A stretch of DNA of 64,000 nucleotides from Methyloligella sp. GL2 (GTDB lineage: Bacteria > Pseudomonadota > Alphaproteobacteria > Rhizobiales > Methyloligellaceae): NCBI RefSeq assembly GCF_013341275.1, contig NZ_CP054476.1, forward strand, positions 2,530,988-2,594,987, in the 5' to 3' direction. A model generated the notes under the pieces. It was not told the origin of the DNA. It ran no database searches and saw only the letters and a program-made list of their open reading frames with translations. Positions 1 through 8,114 of this stretch are shown here, piece after piece (the stretch's first letter is position 1; each line of letters starts with the position of its first letter). The position numbers and the translations under genes were made by a program.

Positions 1-317
1 ACCAGGCAGTACAGGGTGATCGCGCTCTTCTGTTCGAAGCGCTTCACATAGAGATTGCCGTATGGATCGCGCATGCTCACGCGCAAATCGATGCGCCTTG
101 GATCGGGCGAGCGCAGAAGCTGTACATGATCGCGGAACAGACCGCCGGCCCCTTCGATGGTGCCGCGATGGGCGCCGGTGCGAACCGCGGTGCTGCGCCA
201 GGCGAGCCGGTAGGGCAGATCGACCGATTGCCGCTCCTTCGTCCGTTTCTTTACGGGGCCGGTCGAACCCGCTGTTGGCTGTTCGCTTGCCATCTGTTGC
301 CGTGCGCCGTCGGTCAT
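1..317 (-). CDS. mxaS: MxaS-like DUF58 protein of the methanol dehydrogenase operon (3' end outside window)
   Basis: The frame starts at ATG 317 and runs off the left edge, giving about 105 residues. It begins 10 bases after the mxaR stop. The visible part has the DUF58-type stretch LPYRLAWRSTAVRTG followed by GLFRDHVQLLRSPDPRRIDL, which matches what I know of MxaS proteins. MxaS is needed for making active methanol dehydrogenase and is thought to work with the MoxR-type ATPase MxaR, possibly in calcium insertion; its exact role is unsettled. Its position directly after mxaR supports the call. The rest of the operon (mxaACKL and so on) would lie to the left. A second ATG at 293 is possible but would remove only eight residues. 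Confidence 0.85.
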   Translation of the reverse strand, partial: MTDGARQQMASEQPTAGSTGPVKKRTKERQSVDLPYRLAWRSTAVRTGAHRGTIEGAGGLFRDHVQLLRSPDPRRIDLRVSMRDPYGNLYVKRFEQKSAITLYCL

Positions 318-327
318 CGGACCACCC

Positions 328-1392
328 TCAAGGCGCCGGCACCGTCTCGAACACCGCCTTGATGAAGCGGCGAACGATCTCGGTGCGTCGCAGCTCGTAG
401 ATGGGATCGAAGAAGATGCGGTGCCCCATGGTCTCCGGGAACACCTCGCGGAGGTCCTCCGGCACCACCATGTCGCGGCCGTGCAGCCAGGCATGAACGC
501 GGGCGGCGCGGAGCAGATAGCTCATGCCGCGCGGGCTCGCCCCGCCGACCACCAGGCGGTCCATATCGATATCTTCCAGGACGATGCCGGCGCCGACCGG
601 ATCGCGCAAGGCCTGCCAGATATCCAGGGCGTAGCGCTCTAGCGCCTCGGAGGTATGGATCTCAGATTGAATGGCGCGTGCGATACCATCGAGCTTGGTG
701 TGGTCGAGCACATTCTCCTGCACCGAGTTCACCAGCGCATCGACATCGTGGAAGGTGGTGGAGAAGGCGAGATCGCGGCGCACCTCGCGGTCGTCGGGGA
801 GCTCGATATTGATCTCCATGAAGAAGCGGTCGCGCGCCGCGGCGGGAAGCTCGAAGGTCTCCTCGCGCTCGATGCGGTTGCGGTCGGCGAAGACCTGGAG
901 ATAGGGGAAGTGATACTCGCGGTTGAACGCGGTGACCGAGCGTTCGGCCATGATGCGCAACAGCAGCGAATGCACCTGCGGCCGGGCGCGGTTGATCTCG
1001 TTGAAGAAGAACACGGCAAGATCGGAGCCGTAGCGCAGCACCGGGCCGGGATCGACGCGGGGCCGGCCATCCTCGCCGAGATAGGTGTAATAGATCAGGT
1101 CGGCGGGCATCAGATCGATCGTGCCTTCGACCCGCTCGAAATCGCCGCCGAGGGCGCGGGCGGTGGCGCGCAGCAAGGTGGTCTTGCCGACACCGACATC
1201 GCCCTCCAGAAGCACATGGCCGCGGGCGAAGACGGCAATGGTAATCAGCCGGATCACGCGTTCCTGACCGACGATGGCTCCGTTGATGGAGGTCTCGAAG
1301 GTCAGCGCCTTGTTGCGCCAGGTGTCCAGCTCGGCTGCATCGACATGGGCCGTTTTAGCGGTTTTCTTCTCGGCCACTTCCTTGGACGTCAT
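328..1392 (-). CDS. mxaR: MxaR, MoxR-family AAA+ ATPase for methanol dehydrogenase maturation
   Basis: This is a MoxR-type AAA+ ATPase of 354 residues. The Walker A loop GDVGVGKTT lies about 80 residues in, and a Walker B-like stretch VFFFNEINRA follows. I chose ATG 1392 because GGGGAG lies just upstream; an in-frame ATG at 1440 would add 16 poorly conserved residues. MoxR proteins act with a DUF58 partner, here mxaS, as chaperone-like complexes; in methylotrophs the pair is required to produce active methanol dehydrogenase, probably at the calcium insertion step. The gene follows mxaI but is separated from it by a strong hairpin, so it is likely expressed below the structural genes. Confidence 0.93.
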   Translation of the reverse strand: MTSKEVAEKKTAKTAHVDAAELDTWRNKALTFETSINGAIVGQERVIRLITIAVFARGHVLLEGDVGVGKTTLLRATARALGGDFERVEGTIDLMPADLIYYTYLGEDGRPRVDPGPVLRYGSDLAVFFFNEINRARPQVHSLLLRIMAERSVTAFNREYHFPYLQVFADRNRIEREETFELPAAARDRFFMEINIELPDDREVRRDLAFSTTFHDVDALVNSVQENVLDHTKLDGIARAIQSEIHTSEALERYALDIWQALRDPVGAGIVLEDIDMDRLVVGGASPRGMSYLLRAARVHAWLHGRDMVVPEDLREVFPETMGHRIFFDPIYELRRTEIVRRFIKAVFETVPAP

Positions 1393-1450
1393 ATCTCCCC
1401 CCTTGACCGCCGCCGCATGCCTCCCCTCCCGTGGTGGCACGCCCGGCTAA

Positions 1451-1486
1451 ACAGAAGAAAAGGGGGTGCAGCCGAAGCCGCACCCC
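1451..1486 (-). terminator. Hairpin with UUCG-type loop between mxaI and mxaR
   Basis: On the minus strand a 10-base stem with one G-T wobble (arms 1463-1472 and 1477-1486) closes on a TTCG tetraloop and is followed by CTTTTCTTCT. It lies about 60 bases after the mxaI stop and before mxaR. This looks like an intrinsic terminator or attenuator that lets only part of the transcription reach mxaR and mxaS. Confidence 0.7.
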
Positions 1487-1546
1487 GCCCCCCTCAAACG
1501 GATCGTGATCCGCCTTGGAGGTTAGCTCTGGGAGAAGCAGTCAGAG

Positions 1547-1843
1547 CTAAAGCTTATCGACGTCGTAGACCCACTCGCCGGTCTCCTGGAAATGCTTGGT
1601 GCGCGCGGCGTTGCGTGCCTCCATTTCCTTGATGGAGTTACCCTGCTTGGCGAGTTCTTCCGGGTCGTGCTTGGGATCGTATTTGGACCCCTTCACCTTC
1701 TCCGGGTAACCCGGCTTCGGCTCCCAGCAATTGCCGGGCGCCTTGCAGTTGGTGCCGTCATAGGCAAACGCCCCGGCGGTGGAGATGAGAAGCGCAGCGG
1801 CCGTTGCCAGCACCGCACCCGTAGCTTTCGCAGTCAGTTTCAT
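1547..1843 (-). CDS. mxaI: MxaI, methanol dehydrogenase small (beta) subunit
   Basis: This 98-residue precursor has a signal peptide of about 27 residues ending AFA, and a mature protein beginning YDGTNCKAPGNCWEPKPGYP. That start, the two nearby cysteines and the later SKYDPKHDPEEL stretch match MxaI of Methylorubrum closely. MxaI is the roughly 8-kDa periplasmic subunit that wraps each MxaF in the alpha2-beta2 enzyme. It is found with MxaF-type but not XoxF-type enzymes, so it supports a calcium-dependent enzyme here. It lies 91 bases after mxaG in the same operon. Confidence 0.97.
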   Translation of the reverse strand: MKLTAKATGAVLATAAALLISTAGAFAYDGTNCKAPGNCWEPKPGYPEKVKGSKYDPKHDPEELAKQGNSIKEMEARNAARTKHFQETGEWVYDVDKL

Positions 1844-1934
1844 GGGACAGTTCCTCCGTCGTCACTCTTCCTTCTGTCGGCGGGTTGCATCCGCCTCTTT
1901 GCTCCGCAGCCTGGGAGATCTCAGATCGTCTCCG

Positions 1935-2486
1935 TCAGGACGCGGGAACCTCGCATTTGCCCTCGGCCGTCATAGGCTCCGGATGCTCGATGTCGTATTT
2001 GACGAACGTCTCTTTCTGCTCGTCGGTGAGCCAAGTCGCCTCGTCGAGCGGACCCTGGTAGAGATGGCGGATCCAGGCGATCACCTTCAGGCTCTCATCG
2101 ACACCCAAATCGTTATGCGGGCCCATCATGGAGCGGGCACCGCCCCACATGGTCTCGAACAAGCCCTTGTCGGTGTCGTTCTTCGGATAGGTGTAATAGT
2201 CGTCGTTCAGACCGGGACCGATCTTGCCCTCGCCGACATGACCATGGCAGCCCGAGCACGAGGCCAGAAAGGTCTGCTCACCTTCGGCGAGACAGTTGGG
2301 AACCTCGGTGTAGAGGTTCTCACCGGTCTCCAGGAAATGCTTGGCGGCCGGCGTGTCGACGCCTTCCGCATCGCTCATATCGAGGGCTTGGCCCGTGATG
2401 GTATGAACGAAAGTCAATTGGGCAGCAGCAGCAAGCGGCATAGACGCGAACGCGGCAGCCAAAACACAAATTCTCAACCGTTTCAT
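1935..2486 (-). CDS. mxaG: MxaG, cytochrome cL, electron acceptor of methanol dehydrogenase
   Basis: The 183-residue protein has a signal peptide of about 22 residues and one haem-binding motif, CSGCH at residues 77-81, with Met120 or Met121 in RSMMGPH as the likely sixth ligand. Cytochrome cL takes electrons one at a time from the PQQ of methanol dehydrogenase in the periplasm and passes them to a class I cytochrome c and then the terminal oxidase. Additional cysteines at about 65 and 178 lie outside the haem site. Gene order mxaF-J-G-I is the usual one. The start at 2486 directly gives a typical MKRLRICVLAAAF signal. Confidence 0.96.
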   Translation of the reverse strand: MKRLRICVLAAAFASMPLAAAAQLTFVHTITGQALDMSDAEGVDTPAAKHFLETGENLYTEVPNCLAEGEQTFLASCSGCHGHVGEGKIGPGLNDDYYTYPKNDTDKGLFETMWGGARSMMGPHNDLGVDESLKVIAWIRHLYQGPLDEATWLTDEQKETFVKYDIEHPEPMTAEGKCEVPAS

Positions 2487-2552
2487 TCTCAGTAACTCAT
2501 TCTTTTTGTGAACACTTGCGGGGCCGCGTCACGCGTCCACGCGCTCCCTGCT

Positions 2553-3455
2553 TTAAGACTTCGATGTCGTCTCCTTGTTCTTGGGCTCCTCAACCGGAAT
2601 CCCTTCCTCTTCCAGCACTCCGATGATGCGGGGCTTGGCGCGCTCCAGTGCGGCATTCACCTCATCAAGCAGTTCCTGGTCGCCCTTGCGGACGCCCATG
2701 GCCTGGTCGAAATGGAAGGGCACTTCCTCACCGTCAACGCGGACATTGCTGTCCGGGACGACGACCATTTTCACCGCATCGTTTTCGGTGACGTAGCGGG
2801 CCACCTCGGGCGCGAAGACAATGGCCAGATCGGCCTTGCGCGTGGCGACATCGCTCACGAACTTAGTCGGCTCGACGCGGATGTACTGATTGCGCCGGCT
2901 CTTAAAGTTGGTCAGCGAGCGGTGGTAGTTGAAGTTGCGGTTATAGGCGCCGACCTTCTTCAGCATGGTCTCCACCGGACCGCCGGGATCGAAGCCGATA
3001 TTGCCGGTCTTGCTGAAGTCCGGGCTGTCGAAATCGGTGATCTGAAGAGGCGTATCCTCACGCATCACGAAGACGTAAGGCGCCCGGTAATACGGCGTGG
3101 AGGTCAGGACGCGCGGATCGCCGGCATCGAGGCCGATGACGAGATCGCATTTGTTCTTTTCCAGCAGATCGCGAACGACATAGATCGCGGGCTTGTCGAT
3201 CCAGACGAACTCGGCCTCGCGGCCCATCTCGTCGGCCATGATCTTGGCGATCTTGTTCTCAAAGCCGGTCTCGTCGTCGACCGAATACGGGGCCTCCTTG
3301 GCGGAAGCGCAAATGCGAAGCACGTCTTCATTCTTGGCTGCGGCTTGGGACTGATCGGCGCTGTCGGCGGCGGCCGCCGGGCTGATCATGAAGCCGAGTA
3401 AAGCGGCGGCCGCAAGCGGGCGCACTGCCTTGGTCATGTAAGATGTGAAGGTCAT
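2553..3455 (-). CDS. mxaJ: MxaJ, periplasmic solute-binding-like protein of methanol oxidation
   Basis: The protein belongs to the family 3 extracellular solute-binding proteins, as MxaJ proteins do. I start it at ATG 3455 (300 residues), with AGAGAGAAG upstream; ATG 3491 would add 12 residues before the signal and ATG 3437 would give the shortest signal peptide. The signal ends near SPAAAA, and the mature body begins around VLRICASAKEAPYS. MxaJ is essential for methanol dehydrogenase function and is thought to help assembly in the periplasm; its ligand is unknown. The long charged C-terminal tail (EEEGIPVEEPKNKE) is notable. It lies between mxaF and mxaG. Confidence 0.94.
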   Translation of the reverse strand: MTFTSYMTKAVRPLAAAALLGFMISPAAAADSADQSQAAAKNEDVLRICASAKEAPYSVDDETGFENKIAKIMADEMGREAEFVWIDKPAIYVVRDLLEKNKCDLVIGLDAGDPRVLTSTPYYRAPYVFVMREDTPLQITDFDSPDFSKTGNIGFDPGGPVETMLKKVGAYNRNFNYHRSLTNFKSRRNQYIRVEPTKFVSDVATRKADLAIVFAPEVARYVTENDAVKMVVVPDSNVRVDGEEVPFHFDQAMGVRKGDQELLDEVNAALERAKPRIIGVLEEEGIPVEEPKNKETTSKS

Positions 3456-3496
3456 GGTTCTGCTTCTCTCTATGGGGGGTTCGTACGCCACGAATT

Positions 3497-3526
3497 CCGC
3501 CCTGCCGGATTGCTCCGGCAGGGCGG
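3497..3526. other. Perfect 13-bp stem, 4-base loop hairpin between mxaF and mxaJ
   Basis: The arms 3497-3509 and 3514-3526 are perfectly complementary with the loop TTGC. The hairpin starts eight bases after the mxaF stop. In the minus direction it is not followed by a T run, while in the plus direction it is followed by TTTTT (3527-3531). For the mxa operon it therefore looks more like a processing or stabilising structure, or a partial attenuator, than a full terminator; it could stop antisense transcription entering mxaF. Confidence 0.75.
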
Positions 3527-3533
3527 TTTTTCG

Positions 3534-5432
3534 TTATTGCCGAATGATTTCGGTGGTGTACTCGTCCAGGGTCGGGTCGTCGTAAGGTCCCTTGCCGTTC
3601 AGCGAGAAGACCAGAAGACCGCCGCCCTGCTGGGTCCAGTTCTGCAGGTTGCGGAACGCACCCACAGCACCCAGACCAGCCGTCGGGTCATCAAGGTCGA
3701 AGACCAGACCAACACCCGGCCAGCCGCCAACACCATAGTAGATGCCGACATACTGCGTGCCGTCATGCTCGTAGGTCATCGGATAGCCGATGGCACCGGA
3801 CGGCATCTTGAACTTCCACAGAAGCTCGCCGTTGGCCGAGTTACGGGCTTTGAAGTAGCCGTCGAGCGTGCCGTAGAAGACCAGATCGCCAGCCGTGGCG
3901 AGCGTGCCGCCCCAAGCCGCGAAGCGCTCCATCACCGACCAGTCGTATTTGCCGGAGATGGCGTTGTAGGCCTTCACCTGGCCAAGACCCAGGTAGTTCT
4001 GACGGTCACCCTTCGGCCCCGGGTACATCGACAGGGTCGCACCGACGAAGAACTGGCCGGCACGATAGGGAAGCATGAAGGGCTCCCAGTCCATGCAGAT
4101 GTGGTTGATCGCGAGATAGAAGAGCTCCTTCTCGGGATCGTAGGAGTCGTGCGCCTGGTCGTGGTAACCCATGGCCGAGGGGCAGATGTCCTTGCCCTTG
4201 TGGTCCATGCGGGTGCCATACTCAGGATCACGCACCGGGATACCGGTCTTCATGTCGACATGGGTCCAAACGTTGACCGTGTCGTCCAGGAAGTCGGCCG
4301 AAACCAGATCGCCATTGGTGCGATCCAGGGTGTAGATGATGCCGTTACGGTCCGGATGGGTCACCAGCTTGCGCATGTTGCCGTCCTTGTCCTTCTGGTC
4401 GGACAGCATCATCACGTTCACGCCAGCGTAGTCCCACTCGTCATGCGGGGTCTTCTGGTAGCCCCACTTGAGCTCGCCGGAGTCAATATCGCGGGCCATC
4501 ATGGTCATGGTCCACTTATTGTCGCCAGGACGCATGGTCTCGTTCCACGGCGAGGGGTTACCCGAACCGTAGTAGAGCAGCTCCAGGTCGGGGTCGTAGG
4601 CATACCAACCCCAGTTGGTGCCGCCGCCGATCTTCCAGGCGTCGCCTTCCCAAGTGGCAAGACCCAGGCCCTTCTGGCCGTATTGCGGGTTGTCCTTGTT
4701 GAAGTCGTCGCCGATGCCGATGTCCGCATCGGGACCGGTGGCATACATGCGCCACACCTGCGAGCCGTCATGGGCGTTGTAGGCGGTGGCGTAACCGCGG
4801 ACACCCAGCTCGGCGCCCGAGGAGCCGACGATCACCAGGTCCTTAACGACGTAAGGCGCAACGGTGAGAGTCGAACCGACCTTGATGTCGGAGTTCTCGA
4901 CCTTCCAGTACAGGCTGCCATCCTCAGCTTTCAGCGCGACGACGTTACCGTCGAGCTGGTTGGAGATGATCAGCGCCGGGGTCTTGTCGTCACCCGGCCA
5001 GTAGGCCAGGCCACGATTGACCAGGTCGCAGCAAGCGACCGAACGGGCGGCCGGATTCTGCTTCGGCTTGTACTGCCACTTGATCTTGCCCGGATTGTCG
5101 AGATCCAGGGCATAGACGTTATTGGGGAAGGACGAATTGATGTACATCACGCCGTCCACGACGAGCGGCGTGCCTTCGTGACCATTCAACAGACCCGTGG
5201 AGAAGGTCCAGGAAACCTTCAGGTCCTTGACGTTGTCGGTGTTGATCTGGTCAAGCTTTGAGTAGTTGTCACCCGTGTAGTCCTTACCCGGCATCACGTA
5301 GTTTTCGTTGCTCTCCGACAGCTCGATGAGCTTGTCGTTGGCAACGGCTACGGAAGAACCGAGGAGGCCACAGACGGCAAGTGCGACGCAGGACGCTGAC
5401 GCAAGCCTGCCGATACTTGTAGATCCGTTCAT
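3534..5432 (-). CDS. mxaF: MxaF, calcium/PQQ methanol dehydrogenase large subunit
   Basis: MxaF oxidises methanol to formaldehyde in the periplasm using PQQ. The 632-residue precursor starts at ATG 5432 with GAGGG nine bases upstream; an in-frame start at 5462 would add ten residues before the signal. The signal peptide ends AVA and the mature protein begins NDKLIEL, as in known MxaF proteins. The vicinal disulphide pair is Cys134-Cys135. The catalytic aspartate is Asp334 in DEWDYAGVN; the position two residues later is Ala336, where lanthanide-dependent XoxF enzymes have Asp. Eight-bladed propeller tryptophan motifs are present throughout. It heads the operon mxaFJGIRS and is divergent from a two-component system that probably regulates it. 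Confidence 0.98.
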   Translation of the reverse strand: MNGSTSIGRLASASCVALAVCGLLGSSVAVANDKLIELSESNENYVMPGKDYTGDNYSKLDQINTDNVKDLKVSWTFSTGLLNGHEGTPLVVDGVMYINSSFPNNVYALDLDNPGKIKWQYKPKQNPAARSVACCDLVNRGLAYWPGDDKTPALIISNQLDGNVVALKAEDGSLYWKVENSDIKVGSTLTVAPYVVKDLVIVGSSGAELGVRGYATAYNAHDGSQVWRMYATGPDADIGIGDDFNKDNPQYGQKGLGLATWEGDAWKIGGGTNWGWYAYDPDLELLYYGSGNPSPWNETMRPGDNKWTMTMMARDIDSGELKWGYQKTPHDEWDYAGVNVMMLSDQKDKDGNMRKLVTHPDRNGIIYTLDRTNGDLVSADFLDDTVNVWTHVDMKTGIPVRDPEYGTRMDHKGKDICPSAMGYHDQAHDSYDPEKELFYLAINHICMDWEPFMLPYRAGQFFVGATLSMYPGPKGDRQNYLGLGQVKAYNAISGKYDWSVMERFAAWGGTLATAGDLVFYGTLDGYFKARNSANGELLWKFKMPSGAIGYPMTYEHDGTQYVGIYYGVGGWPGVGLVFDLDDPTAGLGAVGAFRNLQNWTQQGGGLLVFSLNGKGPYDDPTLDEYTTEIIRQ

Positions 5433-5944
5433 AATGCTGAACCCTCGCGTTTTCTCTCCCAACAGCGAAGTTCAGGCCCAACCGGTCGCCCGATTTTATG
5501 CGGGCAATCGTGGAGGGCCCCTCTCCGCCTCTCATTCGGCTCCGTCAGAACGGCTTAGCGCCGTCTTGCGGGCCTGCCGCCAGGTCCGGACCTGCCGGAC
5601 CTCGATCCGTAAAGGCGGAGGCCGGCGCGCAGCCGGTCTCGCCCTACTTCGGCGATAGGGCATCGTAGGAGCAGGGCTTCGCTTGCGTCTTTGGGAGGGT
5701 TCCTAGAACCGCGCTAGGACGAGTTCTCGATCCTTGCCAGGAGAACTGTGCGAAGCGGGTCGGGAGAAATGCCCAGCGATGGAAGGAAACTGTCGCCACA
5801 ACCTAGGAAAGAATGGCAAGGGGATTGAGACCCACCGGCAAGCCCGGGAATGCCATTATCGGCGCGACGTAAGCAGCGGAAATCGCAGAGTTTCCGCGCT
5901 TCGATCAAATTACACGCTGGACACTTTAAGAAAGAATACCCGCC
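5433..5944. promoter_or_regulatory. Divergent control region between mxaF and the regulator genes
   Basis: No credible gene lies in these 512 bases. The region must hold the mxaF promoter (minus) and that of the lipoprotein/kinase operon (plus). It contains a perfect palindrome AGGTCCGGACCT (5582-5593), with the half CCGGACCT repeated nine bases on (5586-5593 and 5595-5602), about 150-170 bases before the mxaF start. I cannot place a -35/-10 pair with confidence. Confidence 0.6.
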
Positions 5945-6544
5945 GTGACTTCCTATGTCCCGCTACCCTTCGCCGCAACTTGGCGGGAGTCGGAGAAAAC
6001 TTTGCGCGTGCAACCGGCACGGCGTGCCGGCGCCTTAAGCCGGCGTCCGGTGCTGGCGGCTCTGCTCGCGGTGATTTTCCTCGCCGGTTGCGGGGACGAG
6101 GTCGCCGCGCCCGAGACCAGCAAGGAGCTTCCCGGCCAGGCCGCCAAGTCGCACACCATCGCCGACACGCCGTGGCTGGCGCCGTACAACAACACACCGC
6201 CGGAGCTGTGGATGGCGAGTCGCGAGGCCGGTTACGACCTGGCCATGGACGATCCGGCGGTGGATGCCATGCGCGAGCGGCTGGAAGTGGCGCGCAAGAC
6301 GTTCGGCACCCCGTACCGGATGACCGCCAATCGAGCGGTGCAGCTGGAAGCGATGGTCGCCGAAGAGGGATGGAAGCCGGAGAGCGCGGCCGATCTGATT
6401 ATCACCCTATCGGAAGTCGGCTCACTGGAAACGGGGCGCGAGGGATTCGGCCAAGCCTGCCAAGCCTACTTCATCTTGCGGAAGCAAGGCCAAAGCCGCG
6501 AGCAAGCGCTGCAAAGCCTCCGCGAAGAAAACAATCGCAGCTAG
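5945..6544 (+). CDS. Putative lipoprotein preceding the methanol two-component system
   Basis: I do not recognise a family. The frame opens at GTG 5945 (199 residues), but GTG 6008, with GGAG 12 bases upstream, would put the signal closer to the N terminus and may be the true start. The hydrophobic stretch LAALLAVIFLAGC ends in a lipobox whose cysteine would be lipidated, so the protein probably sits on the periplasmic side of a membrane. The rest is soluble, mostly helical and has no obvious catalytic motif. It lies 52 bases before the histidine kinase on the same strand. In Paracoccus a small gene, moxZ, accompanies moxYX; whether this is its counterpart cannot be decided here. It could feed a periplasmic signal to the kinase. 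Confidence 0.7.
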   Translation: MTSYVPLPFAATWRESEKTLRVQPARRAGALSRRPVLAALLAVIFLAGCGDEVAAPETSKELPGQAAKSHTIADTPWLAPYNNTPPELWMASREAGYDLAMDDPAVDAMRERLEVARKTFGTPYRMTANRAVQLEAMVAEEGWKPESAADLIITLSEVGSLETGREGFGQACQAYFILRKQGQSREQALQSLREENNRS

Positions 6545-6596
6545 GCGCACCGTTCCCAAGACCGTTTTCCCAAGCTATCGCCCAAAGGTATGATCC

Positions 6597-8114
6597 GTGC
6601 TTAGAAAGCTTTGGTACAATACGACAATTCGAACCCAGCTTCTGGTCGCCATCGCCGCGATCAATCTCGGCGCTTTGCTGATTGCCGGGGTCGTCACCGT
6701 CTATAACGGCCGCAAGGCGACGGAGGTGGAGGTCTCCGCTTCGCTGGAGCTGGCCAAGCAATTCGTGCAGGCGACAATCCGGACGCTGGAGCCGGACGGG
6801 CGTTACACCGAGCTTTCCAGGAAGATCAGCCAGCTTTCGGAGCGGCTGCAGCTTGCCCATCTTCGCCATGTACGCATCTATGTGGCGGACGCCGCAGGCA
6901 ATCTCGATCCGGTTTCGCCGGAGCCGAACGGAACGGCAGCAGAGGATGAGCCGCCGGCGCCGGGCTGGTTCACCGCGCTGGTCACGCCTCGGATCGAAGC
7001 GCGCCGGCTGAACGTGGTGCAGGCCGACCCGGCAAGCGGCCGGCTGCTGATGCTGGAAGAGCCGGCCGACCAAGCCTCCAAGGTCTGGGGCCTCGGCACG
7101 GTGGTGATCCAGGGCCAGCCGGCGGACGAGATCGCCGAGGTGTGGCAGGACCTTTCCAGCCTGATGCTGCTCTGGTTCGTCCTGGACGTGGCGATCCTGG
7201 TCATTCTCTATGTGCTGCTCGGGCGCATGCTCGATCCGCTGGCCAGCGTAGCGCGAGGCCTATCGCAGCTCGATCACGGCAAATACGCCACGCGCCTCAC
7301 CCCGCCGAAGATTCAAGAGCTGGCGGCGATCACCGAACGCTTCAACGTACTCGCCGAATCGCTCGGCCGGGCGCGGGCGGAGAACGCGCAACTCTACGAG
7401 CAGTTGCTCACCGTGCAGGAGGACGAACGGCGGGAGATCGCATCGGAGCTGCATGACGAGGCGAGCCCCTGCCTGTTCGGCATCGCCGCCAACGGTTTCT
7501 CCATCGCGCAGATGACGCAAGGCCGTAAGGACAAGCGTAGCGTCGAGATTGCCGGCCATATCGGCGAGATCCTTAAGATCACCGACCATCTGAAAGCGCT
7601 GAACCGGATGCTGATGAAGAAGCTGCGTCCGGTGGCGATCGGCAAGATCCCGATCGGCGACGTGATCACCGATTTGATCAACGATCTCGCCCGGCGCTAT
7701 CCGGAGGTGGAGATCGACGGCAAGGTCGCCACCCGCACCGACAGCTACGGCGAGAAGATGGATCTGGCCATTTATCGCTGCGTGCAGGAAGGCGTGACCA
7801 ACGCCATCCGCCACGGCAAGGCCGATCTGGTGCGGGTTGCGCTTTCGGAGAAGCGGCGCTCGCGCAGCGGTGCCGGCGAGATTCGCCCCCGGACGCTGCA
7901 GCTGACCGTACAAGACGACGGGCGCGGCATCTCCGCCGACACCCCGCTCGGCTTCGGCATGACCGTCATGCGCGAACGCATCCATGCGCTTCACGGCTCA
8001 TGCGCCATTCAGAGCACACCGTCGCAAGGGGCCACCTTGCGCGTGATCATTCCATTGGAACCCATTGAAACCCAAAGCGAAGCGGCTTTGGGTGCACTCG
8101 AGGCACGACCATGA
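6597..8114 (+). CDS. moxY: Membrane histidine kinase, MoxY-like (HisKA_3 family)
   Basis: The 505-residue kinase starts at GTG 6597, with AAAGG nine bases before it. It has a transmembrane helix at about 17-36, a periplasmic domain of about 145 residues, a second helix at about 188-208, a HAMP-like linker, then the NarX-type dimerisation box ERREIASELHDE with phospho-acceptor His286. The ATPase domain has an N box QEGVTNAIRHG and G boxes DDGRGI and GFGMTVMRERI. Its stop overlaps the start of the response regulator in ATGA. Divergent placement from mxaF is the same as moxZYX and moxF in Paracoccus denitrificans, where MoxYX controls methanol dehydrogenase synthesis. The specific symbol is by context and similarity of type, not by alignment. 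Confidence 0.85.
   Translation: MLRKLWYNTTIRTQLLVAIAAINLGALLIAGVVTVYNGRKATEVEVSASLELAKQFVQATIRTLEPDGRYTELSRKISQLSERLQLAHLRHVRIYVADAAGNLDPVSPEPNGTAAEDEPPAPGWFTALVTPRIEARRLNVVQADPASGRLLMLEEPADQASKVWGLGTVVIQGQPADEIAEVWQDLSSLMLLWFVLDVAILVILYVLLGRMLDPLASVARGLSQLDHGKYATRLTPPKIQELAAITERFNVLAESLGRARAENAQLYEQLLTVQEDERREIASELHDEASPCLFGIAANGFSIAQMTQGRKDKRSVEIAGHIGEILKITDHLKALNRMLMKKLRPVAIGKIPIGDVITDLINDLARRYPEVEIDGKVATRTDSYGEKMDLAIYRCVQEGVTNAIRHGKADLVRVALSEKRRSRSGAGEIRPRTLQLTVQDDGRGISADTPLGFGMTVMRERIHALHGSCAIQSTPSQGATLRVIIPLEPIETQSEAALGALEARP

Noticed and set aside
3534..5432. XoxF-type (lanthanide) methanol dehydrogenase
   Set aside because: Ala336 replaces the lanthanide-binding Asp, mxaI and mxaJGRS are linked, and the overall sequence is MxaF-like.
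5662..5691. AAGACG-N18-TACGAT on the minus strand as an mxaF promoter of the Methylorubrum type
   Set aside because: The -35 half fits at five of six positions and the spacing is right, but the -10 half fits at only three of six positions, and the leader would be about 220 bases. Too weak to list.
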